Origin: an uncultured Aurantimonas sp.
GTDB taxonomy: Bacteria; Pseudomonadota; Alphaproteobacteria; Rhizobiales; Rhizobiaceae
Reading direction: 5' to 3'
Assembly: GCA_947488615.1 (NCBI GenBank)
Contig: CANKZU010000014.1
Location: 1 to 64,000 of the forward strand
Length of the DNA: 64,000 nucleotides
Part shown: positions 50,184-57,796 of the stretch, in pieces
Numbering within the stretch: the stretch's first letter is position 1
Layout: every line of letters starts with the position of its first letter
Notes under the pieces: generated by a model
The model's input: only the letters and a program-made list of their open reading frames with translations
Told to the model about the DNA's origin: nothing
The model's database searches: none
Position numbers and translations under genes: made by a program

Positions 50184-51278
50184 TCAGCGCGTCGACGAGA
50201 AGGTGAAGGCGGTCTGCAGCGCGGCCATGATCCGATCGAGGATGAAGCCGACGATGCCGATGGTGATGACCGCGACGATGATCCGGGCGAGCGAGTCCGA
50301 CGAGCCGTTCTGGAACTCGTCCCAGACGAATTTGCCGAGCCCGGGATTCTGCGCCAGCATCTCGGCGGCGATCAGCACCATCCAGCCGACACCCAGCGAC
50401 AGGCGCAGGCCGGTGAAGATCAGCGGCATTGCCGAGGGCAGTACCAGCTTGGTGATGGTCTTCGACGTCGGCAGTTGCAGCACCTTGCCGACATTGACGA
50501 GGTCCTTGTCGATCGAGGCGACGCCGAGCGAGGTGTTGATCAGCGTCGGCCAGAGCGAGCAGAGGGTCACGGTAATCGCCGAGACCACCATGGATTTCGG
50601 CAGCGCGTCCGAGGCGTTCGCATAAAGCGCCGAGACGATCATGGTGACGATCGGCAGCCAGGCCAGCGGCGAGACCGGCTTGAATATCTGGATCAGCGGG
50701 TTCAGCGCACCGTTGACGGTCGAGGACAGGCCACAGGCGATGCCGACCGGCACGGCGATGATCGTGGCCAGCAAGAAGCCAAGAAATACCGTCTTCAGGC
50801 TGGTGAGGATCTGCTCGGGATAGGTCGGCGCGCCGGTATAGGCACGGACCTTCGCCCGATCGCCCATGCCTTGTTCGACCAGTTTCGCGTTGCGGGCCTC
50901 TTGCCGCTCATAGAACTCCACCCGGTCTTCGCGGCCCCGCTGATGATCGGCATAGAGCCCTTCGACCTGCTGCCAGACCTGGACAGGCCCCGGCACGGTG
51001 CCGAGCGAGGTTTGCACCTGCGGCGCCAGTGCCGCCCAGACCGCCAGGAAAGCGAGAATGCCGATCAAGGGCACGACGAGGCTTTTCCACAGGGCCGCAA
51101 GGTTGGATCGCAGATCGTCGCCCGCCGCCATCTTCATCAATGGCACGGACCAACCAAGGCCGATGGCCGTCAGCGGACCCGCAGAGCGGCTGATCCGGGT
51201 CATACGCTTTTCCTGGCGCAGGACGCGGCGTTCGGCCGCCGATAGTTCATGCCCCATGAAATCGGATGCTGTGCTCAT
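50184..51278 (-). CDS. nrtB: Nitrate ABC transporter permease
   Basis: A 364-residue inner-membrane permease of the nitrate/taurine (SsuC-like) group. A first hydrophobic segment is at about 66-88 ([17 protein letters not shown]). The core of five helices lies after about 165. The ATPase-contact region is recognisable in [25 protein letters not shown] and [27 protein letters not shown]. The long N-terminal and periplasmic insert ([26 protein letters not shown]) is typical of proteobacterial NrtB. It lies between nrtA and the ATPase gene. Confidence 0.94.
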   Translation of the reverse strand: MSTASDFMGHELSAAERRVLRQEKRMTRISRSAGPLTAIGLGWSVPLMKMAAGDDLRSNLAALWKSLVVPLIGILAFLAVWAALAPQVQTSLGTVPGPVQVWQQVEGLYADHQRGREDRVEFYERQEARNAKLVEQGMGDRAKVRAYTGAPTYPEQILTSLKTVFLGFLLATIIAVPVGIACGLSSTVNGALNPLIQIFKPVSPLAWLPIVTMIVSALYANASDALPKSMVVSAITVTLCSLWPTLINTSLGVASIDKDLVNVGKVLQLPTSKTITKLVLPSAMPLIFTGLRLSLGVGWMVLIAAEMLAQNPGLGKFVWDEFQNGSSDSLARIIVAVITIGIVGFILDRIMAALQTAFTFSSTR

Positions 51279-51359
51279 CGCTCGGGTCCTTCCTCGAATG
51301 CTGCGGCGAGTGTCGGATGGAAGCGCGGTGGAATGTTCCGCCGCCTCCTGGCGCGCGGG

Positions 51360-52745
51360 TCAGTTGGAGGCGAGGCTCGCCACGTCCTCGGATCCCTTGA
51401 GACCGATTTCGAATTTCTCAAGGTATTCGTTGGGCTTGCGGCCGTCATATTCGACGCCGTCGATGAACGCGGCGGTGGCCGCCTTGTAGCCGTCGGTCTC
51501 GGGGATGTCGGAAGCTGTCAGATAGCCGTCATCGATGAGCGATTCGGCCGCCTTGCGGTAGATGTCCGGGCGGTAGACCGATGCAGCCGCTTCCGCGTAC
51601 CAGCTGTCCGGCTTCTCATCGGCGATTTGGCCCCAGCGGCGCATCTGCGTGAGATACCAGATGGCGTCTGAGTAGTAGGGATAGGTCGCGAATTTGGCGA
51701 AGAAGACGTTGAAGTCGGGGGCGGGTCGCTTGTCGTCCTTCTCGTATTCGAAGGTGCCGGTCATCGAATTGGCGATGACCTCGGCGTCGGCGCCGACATA
51801 TTCGGGCCGCGACAGGATCTCGACGGCTTCCTGGCGGTTGGCGCCATCGTCGGCGTCGAGCCACTGGCCGGCGCGGATCAGCGCCTTGGTCACGGCGATC
51901 GCGGTATTGGGGTTCGCGTCGACGAATTGCTTCGTCATCCCGAACACCTTTTCGGGATTGTCCTTCCATATCTCGTAGTCGGTGATCACCGGAACGCCGA
52001 TGCCCTTGAACACGGCGGCCTGATTCCAGGGCTCGCCGACGCAATAGCCCTGGATGGTGCCGGCTTCGAGGGTCGCCGGCATCTGCGGCGGCGGCGTCAC
52101 CGACAGCAGAACGTCGGCCTTGATCTGACCCGAGGTGTCGGACGGCGAATAAAAGCCCGGATTGAGCCCGCCGGCCGCGAGCCAGTAGCGCAACTCGTAA
52201 TTATGGGTCGAGACCGGGAACACCATCCCCATGTTGAACGACTTGCCTGCCGATCGGTATTCGTCGACGACAGGCTTCAGTGCGCTGGCGGAAATCGGGT
52301 GTTGCGGCTTGCCGTCCGGGCCATTCTCGATATGGCCCTTCATCTTCGCCCAGACGTCATTCGACACGGTGATGCCGTTGCCGTTGAGATCCATCGAGAA
52401 TGGCGTGACGATATGCGCCTCGGTGCCGTAACCGATCGTCGCCGCCAGCGGTTGGCCGGCCAGCATATGGGCGCCGTCGAGCTCGCCGGTGATGGTACGA
52501 TCCAGCAGCACCTTCCAGTTCGCCTGGGGCTCGATGCTGACATACAGCCCTTCATCCTCGAAAAAGTGCTTCTCCTTGGCGATCGCGAGTGGCGCCATGT
52601 CGGTCAGCTTGATGAAGCCGAAGGTGAGTTCGTCTTTTTCGACCGGCAGCATCTCCGCTTGTGCCGCGCTCGCCGCAAGGCCGAGAGCGACGGCGGCAGT
52701 GCCGCCAAGCAGGACACGTCTGGAGATCGTCGTCAGGTTGCTCAT
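51360..52745 (-). CDS. nrtA: Nitrate-binding protein of the ABC transporter
   Basis: A 461-residue periplasmic binding protein. A twin-arginine-like signal is at the N-terminus ([24 protein letters not shown]). The nitrate-binding fold shows [50 protein letters not shown] and [11 protein letters not shown]. It hands nitrate, perhaps also nitrite, to NrtB. It is the first structural gene of the operon. The 350 bases upstream hold a promoter, two ANTAR-type hairpins and a terminator, so its expression is controlled by NasT antitermination. Confidence 0.95.
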   Translation of the reverse strand: MSNLTTISRRVLLGGTAAVALGLAASAAQAEMLPVEKDELTFGFIKLTDMAPLAIAKEKHFFEDEGLYVSIEPQANWKVLLDRTITGELDGAHMLAGQPLAATIGYGTEAHIVTPFSMDLNGNGITVSNDVWAKMKGHIENGPDGKPQHPISASALKPVVDEYRSAGKSFNMGMVFPVSTHNYELRYWLAAGGLNPGFYSPSDTSGQIKADVLLSVTPPPQMPATLEAGTIQGYCVGEPWNQAAVFKGIGVPVITDYEIWKDNPEKVFGMTKQFVDANPNTAIAVTKALIRAGQWLDADDGANRQEAVEILSRPEYVGADAEVIANSMTGTFEYEKDDKRPAPDFNVFFAKFATYPYYSDAIWYLTQMRRWGQIADEKPDSWYAEAAASVYRPDIYRKAAESLIDDGYLTASDIPETDGYKAATAAFIDGVEYDGRKPNEYLEKFEIGLKGSEDVASLASN

Positions 52746-52806
52746 GGCGCAAAACTTCCCCGTTTCGCCGGTGGCGACGCCGCCCGGCAATTGTGCTGGT
52801 GAAACG

Positions 52807-52870
52807 AAAAAAGACTGCTCGACCCGTCGATGCCGCCGCTGTCGCGGGGCATTTCAAACGAAGTCGGCAG
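52807..52870 (-). terminator. Leader terminator of the nitrate operon
   Basis: On the minus strand CTGCCGAC (52870-52863) can pair with GTCGAGCAG (52823-52815, one bulged A), enclosing an inner hairpin TGCCCCGC-GACA-GCGG-C-GGCA (52851-52831). Six Ts follow (52812-52807). The first arm is also the 3' arm of the second ANTAR hairpin, so the two structures exclude each other. Confidence 0.65.
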
Positions 52871-52899
52871 CCTTGCCGAAAACCGCCCGCCATTGGGCG
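52864..52899 (-). promoter_or_regulatory. ANTAR-type dual hairpin (NasT target)
   Basis: Two hairpins on the minus strand: P1 CGCCC-AATGGC-GGGCG (52899-52884) and P2 TCGGC-AAGGCT-GCCGA (52879-52864), four bases apart. Both loops are six bases with A at position 1 and G at position 4, the signature of RNAs bound by ANTAR antiterminators. A terminator that uses the P2 3' arm follows. NasT binding here would stabilise P2 and let transcription reach nrtA. Confidence 0.8.
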
Positions 52900-52907
52900 T
52901 AAATTCC

Positions 52908-52976
52908 ATTGGCCTGTTCGGCCCCGTCGGAGAAGACGACCGGTGATCAGCACCGCGCTTCGTCCGACAGGCCAAT
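52908..52976 (-). promoter_or_regulatory. Upstream leader stem
   Basis: ATTGGCCTGT (52976-52967) and ACAGGCCAAT (52917-52908) are perfect 10-base arms, with TCGGA/TCCGA and CGGTG/CACCG pairs inside. If the promoter call is right, this long hairpin forms at the 5' end of the leader RNA, before the ANTAR hairpins. Its purpose is unknown. Confidence 0.55.
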
Positions 52977-53004
52977 CTATACGGCTGCAAATTTCATGTT
53001 GCAA
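52976..53004 (-). promoter_or_regulatory. Promoter of the nrtA leader
   Basis: On the minus strand TTGCAA (53004-52999), 17 bases, then TATAGA (52981-52976): a good sigma-70-type promoter. The flanks are AT-rich. The -35 lies within TTGCA-T-TGCAA, an inverted repeat that could serve an activator such as NtrC-type or another nitrogen regulator; no known site could be matched. Confidence 0.55.
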
Positions 53005-53097
53005 TGCAAAAACGACAAATTCTGCAATTTTTTTATACGGATTGGATAATTGATCAAAAAAACATCATAGCGATGCGAGGGCGCGCAGCCGGCTTGC

Positions 53098-54246
53098 TTA
53101 ATTCGGCGCCGGATTCTCCCCGGAGGCGTCATAGAGCCCGGAAGGCCGATCATTTTCGCTTGGCGTCCGTTTCGATTCTGGGGTCAGCGGAAGGCGCCCA
53201 AGAGCGGCGTCATACGACGCCGGGCTGAAGACCGCCGCCGCTCGGTCACGCACGGTCTCGGAGTCAGTGGCGTCGCCCCAACGAACCATCTGCCGGAACA
53301 GCCATTGGCCATGGCCTGGGACGGGGCGATTGGCGTCGTCGCCGTGAAACGTGACGAAGCCTTCGACGGCGCGTCGCATCCTCGGCGCGATCTCCAGGCG
53401 CCCTTCGAGGGCCGGCAGCAGGACGCTCTGTGGAACATCGAGGTGTTCCTTTGCCGCGAGAAGGGCGGCGAGAGCCTCCCGGTTGTGCGAATCCTCGCAC
53501 CATGCGGCGGCGTCGTGAAGCGCGAGAATCAGCCGTGCCAGAACCTCGCCGCGTGTTTCGGCGAAATGCGCGGAGACACCGAAGACTTTTTCGGGTCCAC
53601 GTCGCCAGATCTCCGCCTTGCTGGTCACGATGTGGCCGGCGCCCCGGCGGACGGCAATCGTGCTCCACGGCTCGCCGACGCAGAAGCCATCGATCTGTCC
53701 CGTCGCCAGCGCGTCGGGCATCAAGGGCGGGGGCACCACGGTGATGTCGATGTCCCGGTCGGGCCCGATCCCCGACGCCGCCAGCCAATAGCGCAGATCG
53801 TAATTGTGGCTGGAATGGCGGTGGACGACGGCAAATCGGAACGGGGGGCGACCGTCGCGGCGAGCCGCCTCGACGGTGCGGCGCAGCGCTTGTCCTGCTG
53901 CGACGGGGCCGTCCATGACCGGGTTAGTCGTCGCCATCCTTTCCGCCACGGCATTGGAGACCGTCACCGCGTTGCCACCCAGCGCCAGGACAAACGGCGC
54001 GACCATCGGCACGGCGAGGGGGCCCAGGCCGATGCTCGCAGCGATCGGCATCGGCGCCAGCATGTGCGCGGCGTCGAGCTGGCCGACGCCCATGCGATCG
54101 CGAATCGTCGCCCAGGAGGTTTCGCGGTTGAGAATGAGGCGGACATCCCTAGCCTCGGCGAAACCCTTGTCCGCGGCGACGAGCAGAACGGCGCTGTCGA
54201 GAAGCGGCAGGTAACCGGCGCGGATGTCGTCCAGCCAACGCATCAA
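53098..54246 (-). CDS. nasS: Nitrate/nitrite sensor NasS
   Basis: A 382-residue relative of NrtA without a signal peptide, so it is cytoplasmic. The nitrate-binding fold is clear (LDAAHMLAPMPIAASIGLG, SSHNYDLRYWLAASG, FCVGEPWSTIAVRRG). In nasST systems NasS holds NasT inactive until it binds nitrate or nitrite, and NasT is then freed to act on leader RNA. Its ATG overlaps the nasT stop by four bases. It lies directly upstream of the nrtA leader, which has the matching RNA target. Confidence 0.93.
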   Translation of the reverse strand: MMRWLDDIRAGYLPLLDSAVLLVAADKGFAEARDVRLILNRETSWATIRDRMGVGQLDAAHMLAPMPIAASIGLGPLAVPMVAPFVLALGGNAVTVSNAVAERMATTNPVMDGPVAAGQALRRTVEAARRDGRPPFRFAVVHRHSSHNYDLRYWLAASGIGPDRDIDITVVPPPLMPDALATGQIDGFCVGEPWSTIAVRRGAGHIVTSKAEIWRRGPEKVFGVSAHFAETRGEVLARLILALHDAAAWCEDSHNREALAALLAAKEHLDVPQSVLLPALEGRLEIAPRMRRAVEGFVTFHGDDANRPVPGHGQWLFRQMVRWGDATDSETVRDRAAAVFSPASYDAALGRLPLTPESKRTPSENDRPSGLYDASGENPAPN

Positions 54247-54833
54247 TCGTCTCCCAGCAGGCTGTGGGCGCTGACGAGGCCGCGGGCGACGTCGGCGAGA
54301 CGCCGGTTTTCGTTCATCGCCGTCTTGCGCAGCAGCCGATAGGCGGATTCCTCGTCGAGCTTCCTGGCCTTCATCAAGATGCCCTTGGCGCGGTCGATGA
54401 TTTTGCGATCCGCGAGCTCGGCGCGCGTGTCCTGAAGTTCCCGTGTCAGCCGGGTGAAGGCGTTGAAGCGCGAGATCGCCATGTCGAGGATCGGCTTGAC
54501 GCGCTCCTTTTTGAGCCCGTCGACGATGTAGGCGGATACGCCCGCATCCACCGCCGCCGCGATCGAGGCGGTGTCGGATCGATCGACGAACATGGCGATC
54601 GGCCTCTGCACCGATCGCGAGACTTGAAAGAAATGCTCGAGCTGGTCCCTGTTGGGATTTTCGAGATCAAGGACGATGACATCGGGATTCAGCGTCTCGA
54701 TACGGCGTACCAGGCCGGCCGTCTCCGTCACCACCTCGACGCGGCTGTGGCCCGCCTCGCGCAGCCCGTCCTCGATGATCGCCGCGCGCGCCCGGTTTTC
54801 ATCGACCACGAGAATGGAAAGGACAGCGGTCAT
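54243..54833 (-). CDS. nasT: ANTAR-domain antiterminator NasT
   Basis: A 196-residue protein with a receiver-like domain (about 5-120) and a C-terminal ANTAR RNA-binding domain (about 130-190: LADRKIIDRAKGILMKARKLDEESAYRLLRKTAM in pieces). The receiver has the acidic Asp-Glu in VVDENRARA, and the acceptor region reads VIVLDLENPN. It binds paired hexaloop hairpins in leader RNA and prevents termination. The hairpins upstream of nrtA fit. It is the first gene of the nasT-nasS pair. Confidence 0.94.
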   Translation of the reverse strand: MTAVLSILVVDENRARAAIIEDGLREAGHSRVEVVTETAGLVRRIETLNPDVIVLDLENPNRDQLEHFFQVSRSVQRPIAMFVDRSDTASIAAAVDAGVSAYIVDGLKKERVKPILDMAISRFNAFTRLTRELQDTRAELADRKIIDRAKGILMKARKLDEESAYRLLRKTAMNENRRLADVARGLVSAHSLLGDD

Positions 54834-55618
54834 GGCTCGATATCGCGCAAGCAAGGAGACGCACGGCAGAGCTGCATCGGGCAAGCGCGATGCACCAGCT
54901 TTTGGCGCAAGGGCGCGCACTTGGTCGAGCCACAAACTGCACACGGGTTTGCCGTCGAAATAGAGGTCTCTCCTCGAAACTCACGCAGAACGCATCTCTT
55001 GCATCAGACACGTCCCCCGGGGCCGGAACCCCGGACGCATCCCACAGAAATTGTGAAGCAAGAAGCGCGCCATGCGGAGGAGGCCGCCATGGAGGGGTAG
55101 ATGCTTCTCACCGAACTCTCCGCTGTACGCATTTCAGTCGAACGCTGCCTTGAAAAACAGCAGATGCGGACGTCTTGACTTAAAACAGTCGGCGGGGTCG
55201 CCTCCGGCGTCCCGCCGCTCGTGAGGGCGGCATCAGGGGCCCGCCAGCGACGAGGCGAATGCCGAGGAGCTTAAAAGGGCGGGACAAGGACAAGCCCCCT
55301 CAGCGAGCCGCAAGGCGAAGCTTAAGGAGGGGACAGAGAATCGAAGATCGCGCTGAAATAGGGAAGAAGGGAGGAACAGCCAGTCTCGGGAATGCATACG
55401 CCGGCCGTGAACGCGGTGCGGGCGATGACGTGGCCCCAATCCCGACGTCCAATGTAAGTCGTCATCCCGGCCTTAAGCCGGGATGCATTCCCAGTCGCTG
55501 GTACCGCCATTCCGTTACCGGACAGGATGGGAAAATGTCGCGGCATGGGCGCATCTGCGCGCTCAAGGCCGGGATGACGAGCCGGCGACGCGCGCCCGCC
55601 GAGCCTCCAGCGCTTCCG
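54834..55618. other. Repeat-rich intergenic island right of the nas cluster
   Basis: No gene is seen in these 785 bases. The first 300 should include the nasT promoter, but I could not choose one with confidence. From 55175 the segment repeats the modules of the left island in the same order: TTGACTTAAAACAGTCGG (55175-55221), two short GC-rich repeats with AGGAGCTTAA or AAGCTTAAGG cores (55242-55283, 55301-55332), the GAATCGAAG to GCGGGCGATGACG stretch (about 55338-55432) and a hairpin element that ends just before the thioesterase stop. Confidence 0.7.
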
Positions 55619-55801
55619 CTACCCGCGCCCCAACCGCACCGCCCGCCCAATCTTGTCCGGCTTTGGCAACTTGGCATGTCCCGCCGCCATTTCCGCCACC
55701 CGTTCGAACACGTCGGCCGGGAAGGGCGCGACCTTCGGGCCGCCGGATGGGTGGTTCTGGTCGATCGAGAGGCTGAGGCCCTCCAGCGTCGCGGCGCGCC
55801 A
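55175..55801. repeat. Right direct repeat flanking the nas cluster
   Basis: Counterpart of 42092-42691, in the same orientation. It includes intergenic modules and the last 183 bases of the intact thioesterase gene. The left copy ends where similarity to the thioesterase stops, so the right copy looks like the parent. Confidence 0.7.
55460..55579. repeat. Dispersed palindromic element, copy 3
   Basis: Bounded by CGTCATCCCGGCC and GGCCGGGATGACG, with inner GTACC, ATGTCGCGGCATGG and GGATGCAT words shared with copies 1 and 2. It is the variant nearest the intact thioesterase stop. Confidence 0.75.
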
Positions 55802-56116
55802 GCCGTCCTCGTGAAAGAGTTCCTGGAAGATGTGCAGCCGCTTTTCGTCGAGCCCGACGATCTGGGCGGTCGCATAAACGCGCGCGGCCGGCGGCACTTC
55901 GCGCAGATAGCAGACATGGGTCTCGGCGGAGTAGGTGGTGTAACCGCGGCTTTCCCGGTAGCTCTCGCCGAGCCCGATCGCGTCGAACAGGGCGTCGATG
56001 CCCCGGTCGAACAGAACGTGATAATAGGCAAGGTTGAGGTGGCCGTTATAGTCGATCCAACCAGGCTCGAGGTCCATCAGGGGCGAACGGAACGGCTGCG
56101 GCGGCTCTGGCGTCAT
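55619..56116 (-). CDS. Hotdog-fold acyl-CoA thioesterase
   Basis: A 165-residue thioesterase of the 4HBT type. It opens with a short leader, then LEPGWIDYNGHLNLAYYHVLFDRG, where the Asp-Tyr-Asn-Gly-His core is the usual active-site region; later THVCYLREVPPAARV and VGLDEKRLHIFQELFHEDG are typical. Relatives include thioesterases of carnitine and betaine catabolism, so betainyl-CoA is one possible substrate; none is shown here. It is divergent from the FAD-linked oxidase gene. Two broken copies of its 3' end lie at 41417-41495 and 42519-42691. I start it at ATG 56116. Confidence 0.85.
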   Translation of the reverse strand: MTPEPPQPFRSPLMDLEPGWIDYNGHLNLAYYHVLFDRGIDALFDAIGLGESYRESRGYTTYSAETHVCYLREVPPAARVYATAQIVGLDEKRLHIFQELFHEDGWRAATLEGLSLSIDQNHPSGGPKVAPFPADVFERVAEMAAGHAKLPKPDKIGRAVRLGRG

Positions 56117-56226
56117 CGGGGCTCGTCTTCGCGGGTGGGCGTTGCGGCAAGGGAAAACCGCAAGGCGCGGGGAAGTCAAATCCGGCCGTCCATCGACGCG
56201 GCGGAGGGGAAGGGAGAGAGAACAGC

Positions 56227-57636
56227 ATGGCGTTAGCGGACATCCTGGCGGAACGGCCGGCCAAGCGCGAGGGTATCGCCACCGCCGTTTCGGTGCTGAA
56301 GCAGCGATTCGGCGAGCGGCTGGTCACCGGCGAGGACGTGCGGCGCGCCCATGCCCATTCCACGACCTATCTGCCGAACCAGATGCCGGACGCGGTGTTC
56401 TTCGCCGAGTCCGAGGACGAGGTGCAGATTCTCGTTCAGCTCTGCGGGGAGTATCGAACGCCGATCGTCGCCTTCGGCACCGGCTCGTCGCTGGAGGGCC
56501 ATGTCAACGCGCCGGAGGGCGGCATTTCGCTCGACCTGTCGCGCATGGACAAAGTGCTCGCCGTCAACGCCGAGGATCTCGACTGCACGGTCGAGCCGGG
56601 CGTCACCCGCGAGGCGCTGAACGCGCATTTGCGCGACACCGGCCTGTTCTTTCCGATCGATCCGGGCGCCAATGCCAGCCTCGGCGGTATGGCCGCCACC
56701 CGTGCCTCGGGCACCAACGCCGTGCGCTACGGCACGATGCGCGACAACGTCATCGGGCTGACCGCGGTGATGGCGGACGGCAAGATCATCCGTACCGCGC
56801 GGCGGGCGAAGAAGACCTCGGCCGGCTACGACCTGACCCGGCTTCTGGTCGGCTCGGAGGGCACGCTCGGCATCATCACCAAGCTCAATCTCAAGCTCTA
56901 CGGCATCCCCGAATCGATCCTGGCCGGCGTCTGCCCGTTTCCGGACGTGAAAAGCGCCTGCGACGCGGTGATCCAGACTATCCAGGCCGGGATACCGGTC
57001 GCCCGGATCGAGCTGCTGGACACATTGTCGATGCAGGCGGCGATCGCCCATTCGCAGCTCGATTTGGAGGCCAGGCCGTCGCTGTTTCTGGAGTTCCACG
57101 GCTCGGCTAATTCGGTCGCCGAGCAGGCGGAACTGTTTGCCGCGATCGCCGAGGACCACGGCGGCGGCCCGTTCCAGAGCGCCAAGCGGACCGAGGAGCG
57201 GGCGCAGCTTTGGAAGGCGCGGCACCAGTTCTACTGGGCGGCGCTGGCGCTGCGTCCCGGCGCCAAGGGCATCGCCACGGACGTCTGCGTGCCGGTGTCG
57301 CGGCTCGCCGAATGCATCGCGGAGACGCAAGCCGACATCGACGCCGCCGGCCTGATCGCGCCGATCGTCGGCCATGTCGGCGACGGCAATTTCCACGTGA
57401 CGCTGTTGCTCGACATGGACAGCGCCGCGGAGATCGCTGTGGCCGAGGCCTTCATGGCGCGGCTCGCCGAGCGGGCGGTCGCGATGGACGGCACCTGCAC
57501 CGGCGAGCACGGCATCGGCCAGGGCAAGCGCGGCTATCTCAGGCGCGAACTCGGCGACGCCGTCGACGTGATGGCGACGATCAAGACCGCGCTCGATCCG
57601 AACAATATCCTCAACCCCGGGAAAATCCTTCCCTGA
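56227..57636 (+). CDS. FAD-linked oxidase (D-lactate/glycolate dehydrogenase type)
   Basis: A 469-residue flavoprotein of the FAD-binding type 4 family. FAD contacts are in VAFGTGSSLEGHVNAPEGG and DPGANASLGGMAATRASGTNAVRYG; the C-terminal oxidase domain has GHVGDGNFHVTLLL and GTCTGEHGIGQGKRGYL. This is the architecture of D-lactate dehydrogenase (cytochrome) and of the GlcD subunit of glycolate oxidase. No glcE or glcF lies next to it, so D-lactate dehydrogenase is the favoured call. If it acts on glycolate it would supply glyoxylate to the bhc operon. GGAGGGGAAGGGAGAG precedes the ATG. Confidence 0.85.
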   Translation: MALADILAERPAKREGIATAVSVLKQRFGERLVTGEDVRRAHAHSTTYLPNQMPDAVFFAESEDEVQILVQLCGEYRTPIVAFGTGSSLEGHVNAPEGGISLDLSRMDKVLAVNAEDLDCTVEPGVTREALNAHLRDTGLFFPIDPGANASLGGMAATRASGTNAVRYGTMRDNVIGLTAVMADGKIIRTARRAKKTSAGYDLTRLLVGSEGTLGIITKLNLKLYGIPESILAGVCPFPDVKSACDAVIQTIQAGIPVARIELLDTLSMQAAIAHSQLDLEARPSLFLEFHGSANSVAEQAELFAAIAEDHGGGPFQSAKRTEERAQLWKARHQFYWAALALRPGAKGIATDVCVPVSRLAECIAETQADIDAAGLIAPIVGHVGDGNFHVTLLLDMDSAAEIAVAEAFMARLAERAVAMDGTCTGEHGIGQGKRGYLRRELGDAVDVMATIKTALDPNNILNPGKILP

Positions 57637-57796
57637 TCGAGACGCGGTAAGTTCTCGACATCGGCGCCCGGTTCTGGCCTATCCTTTGACGGTCCGGCCG
57701 AACGGCTAGCGACGGTCAGCGCGACGCAAGCGGCGCTCGGCATCATCGGCGGCGCGGGCTCGCCGCAATCGGGACCATCGGAAGAGGAGCTCCATC

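Noticed and set aside
56227..57636. Naming the FAD-linked oxidase glcD
   Set aside because: No glcE or glcF neighbours; D-lactate dehydrogenase has the same architecture.
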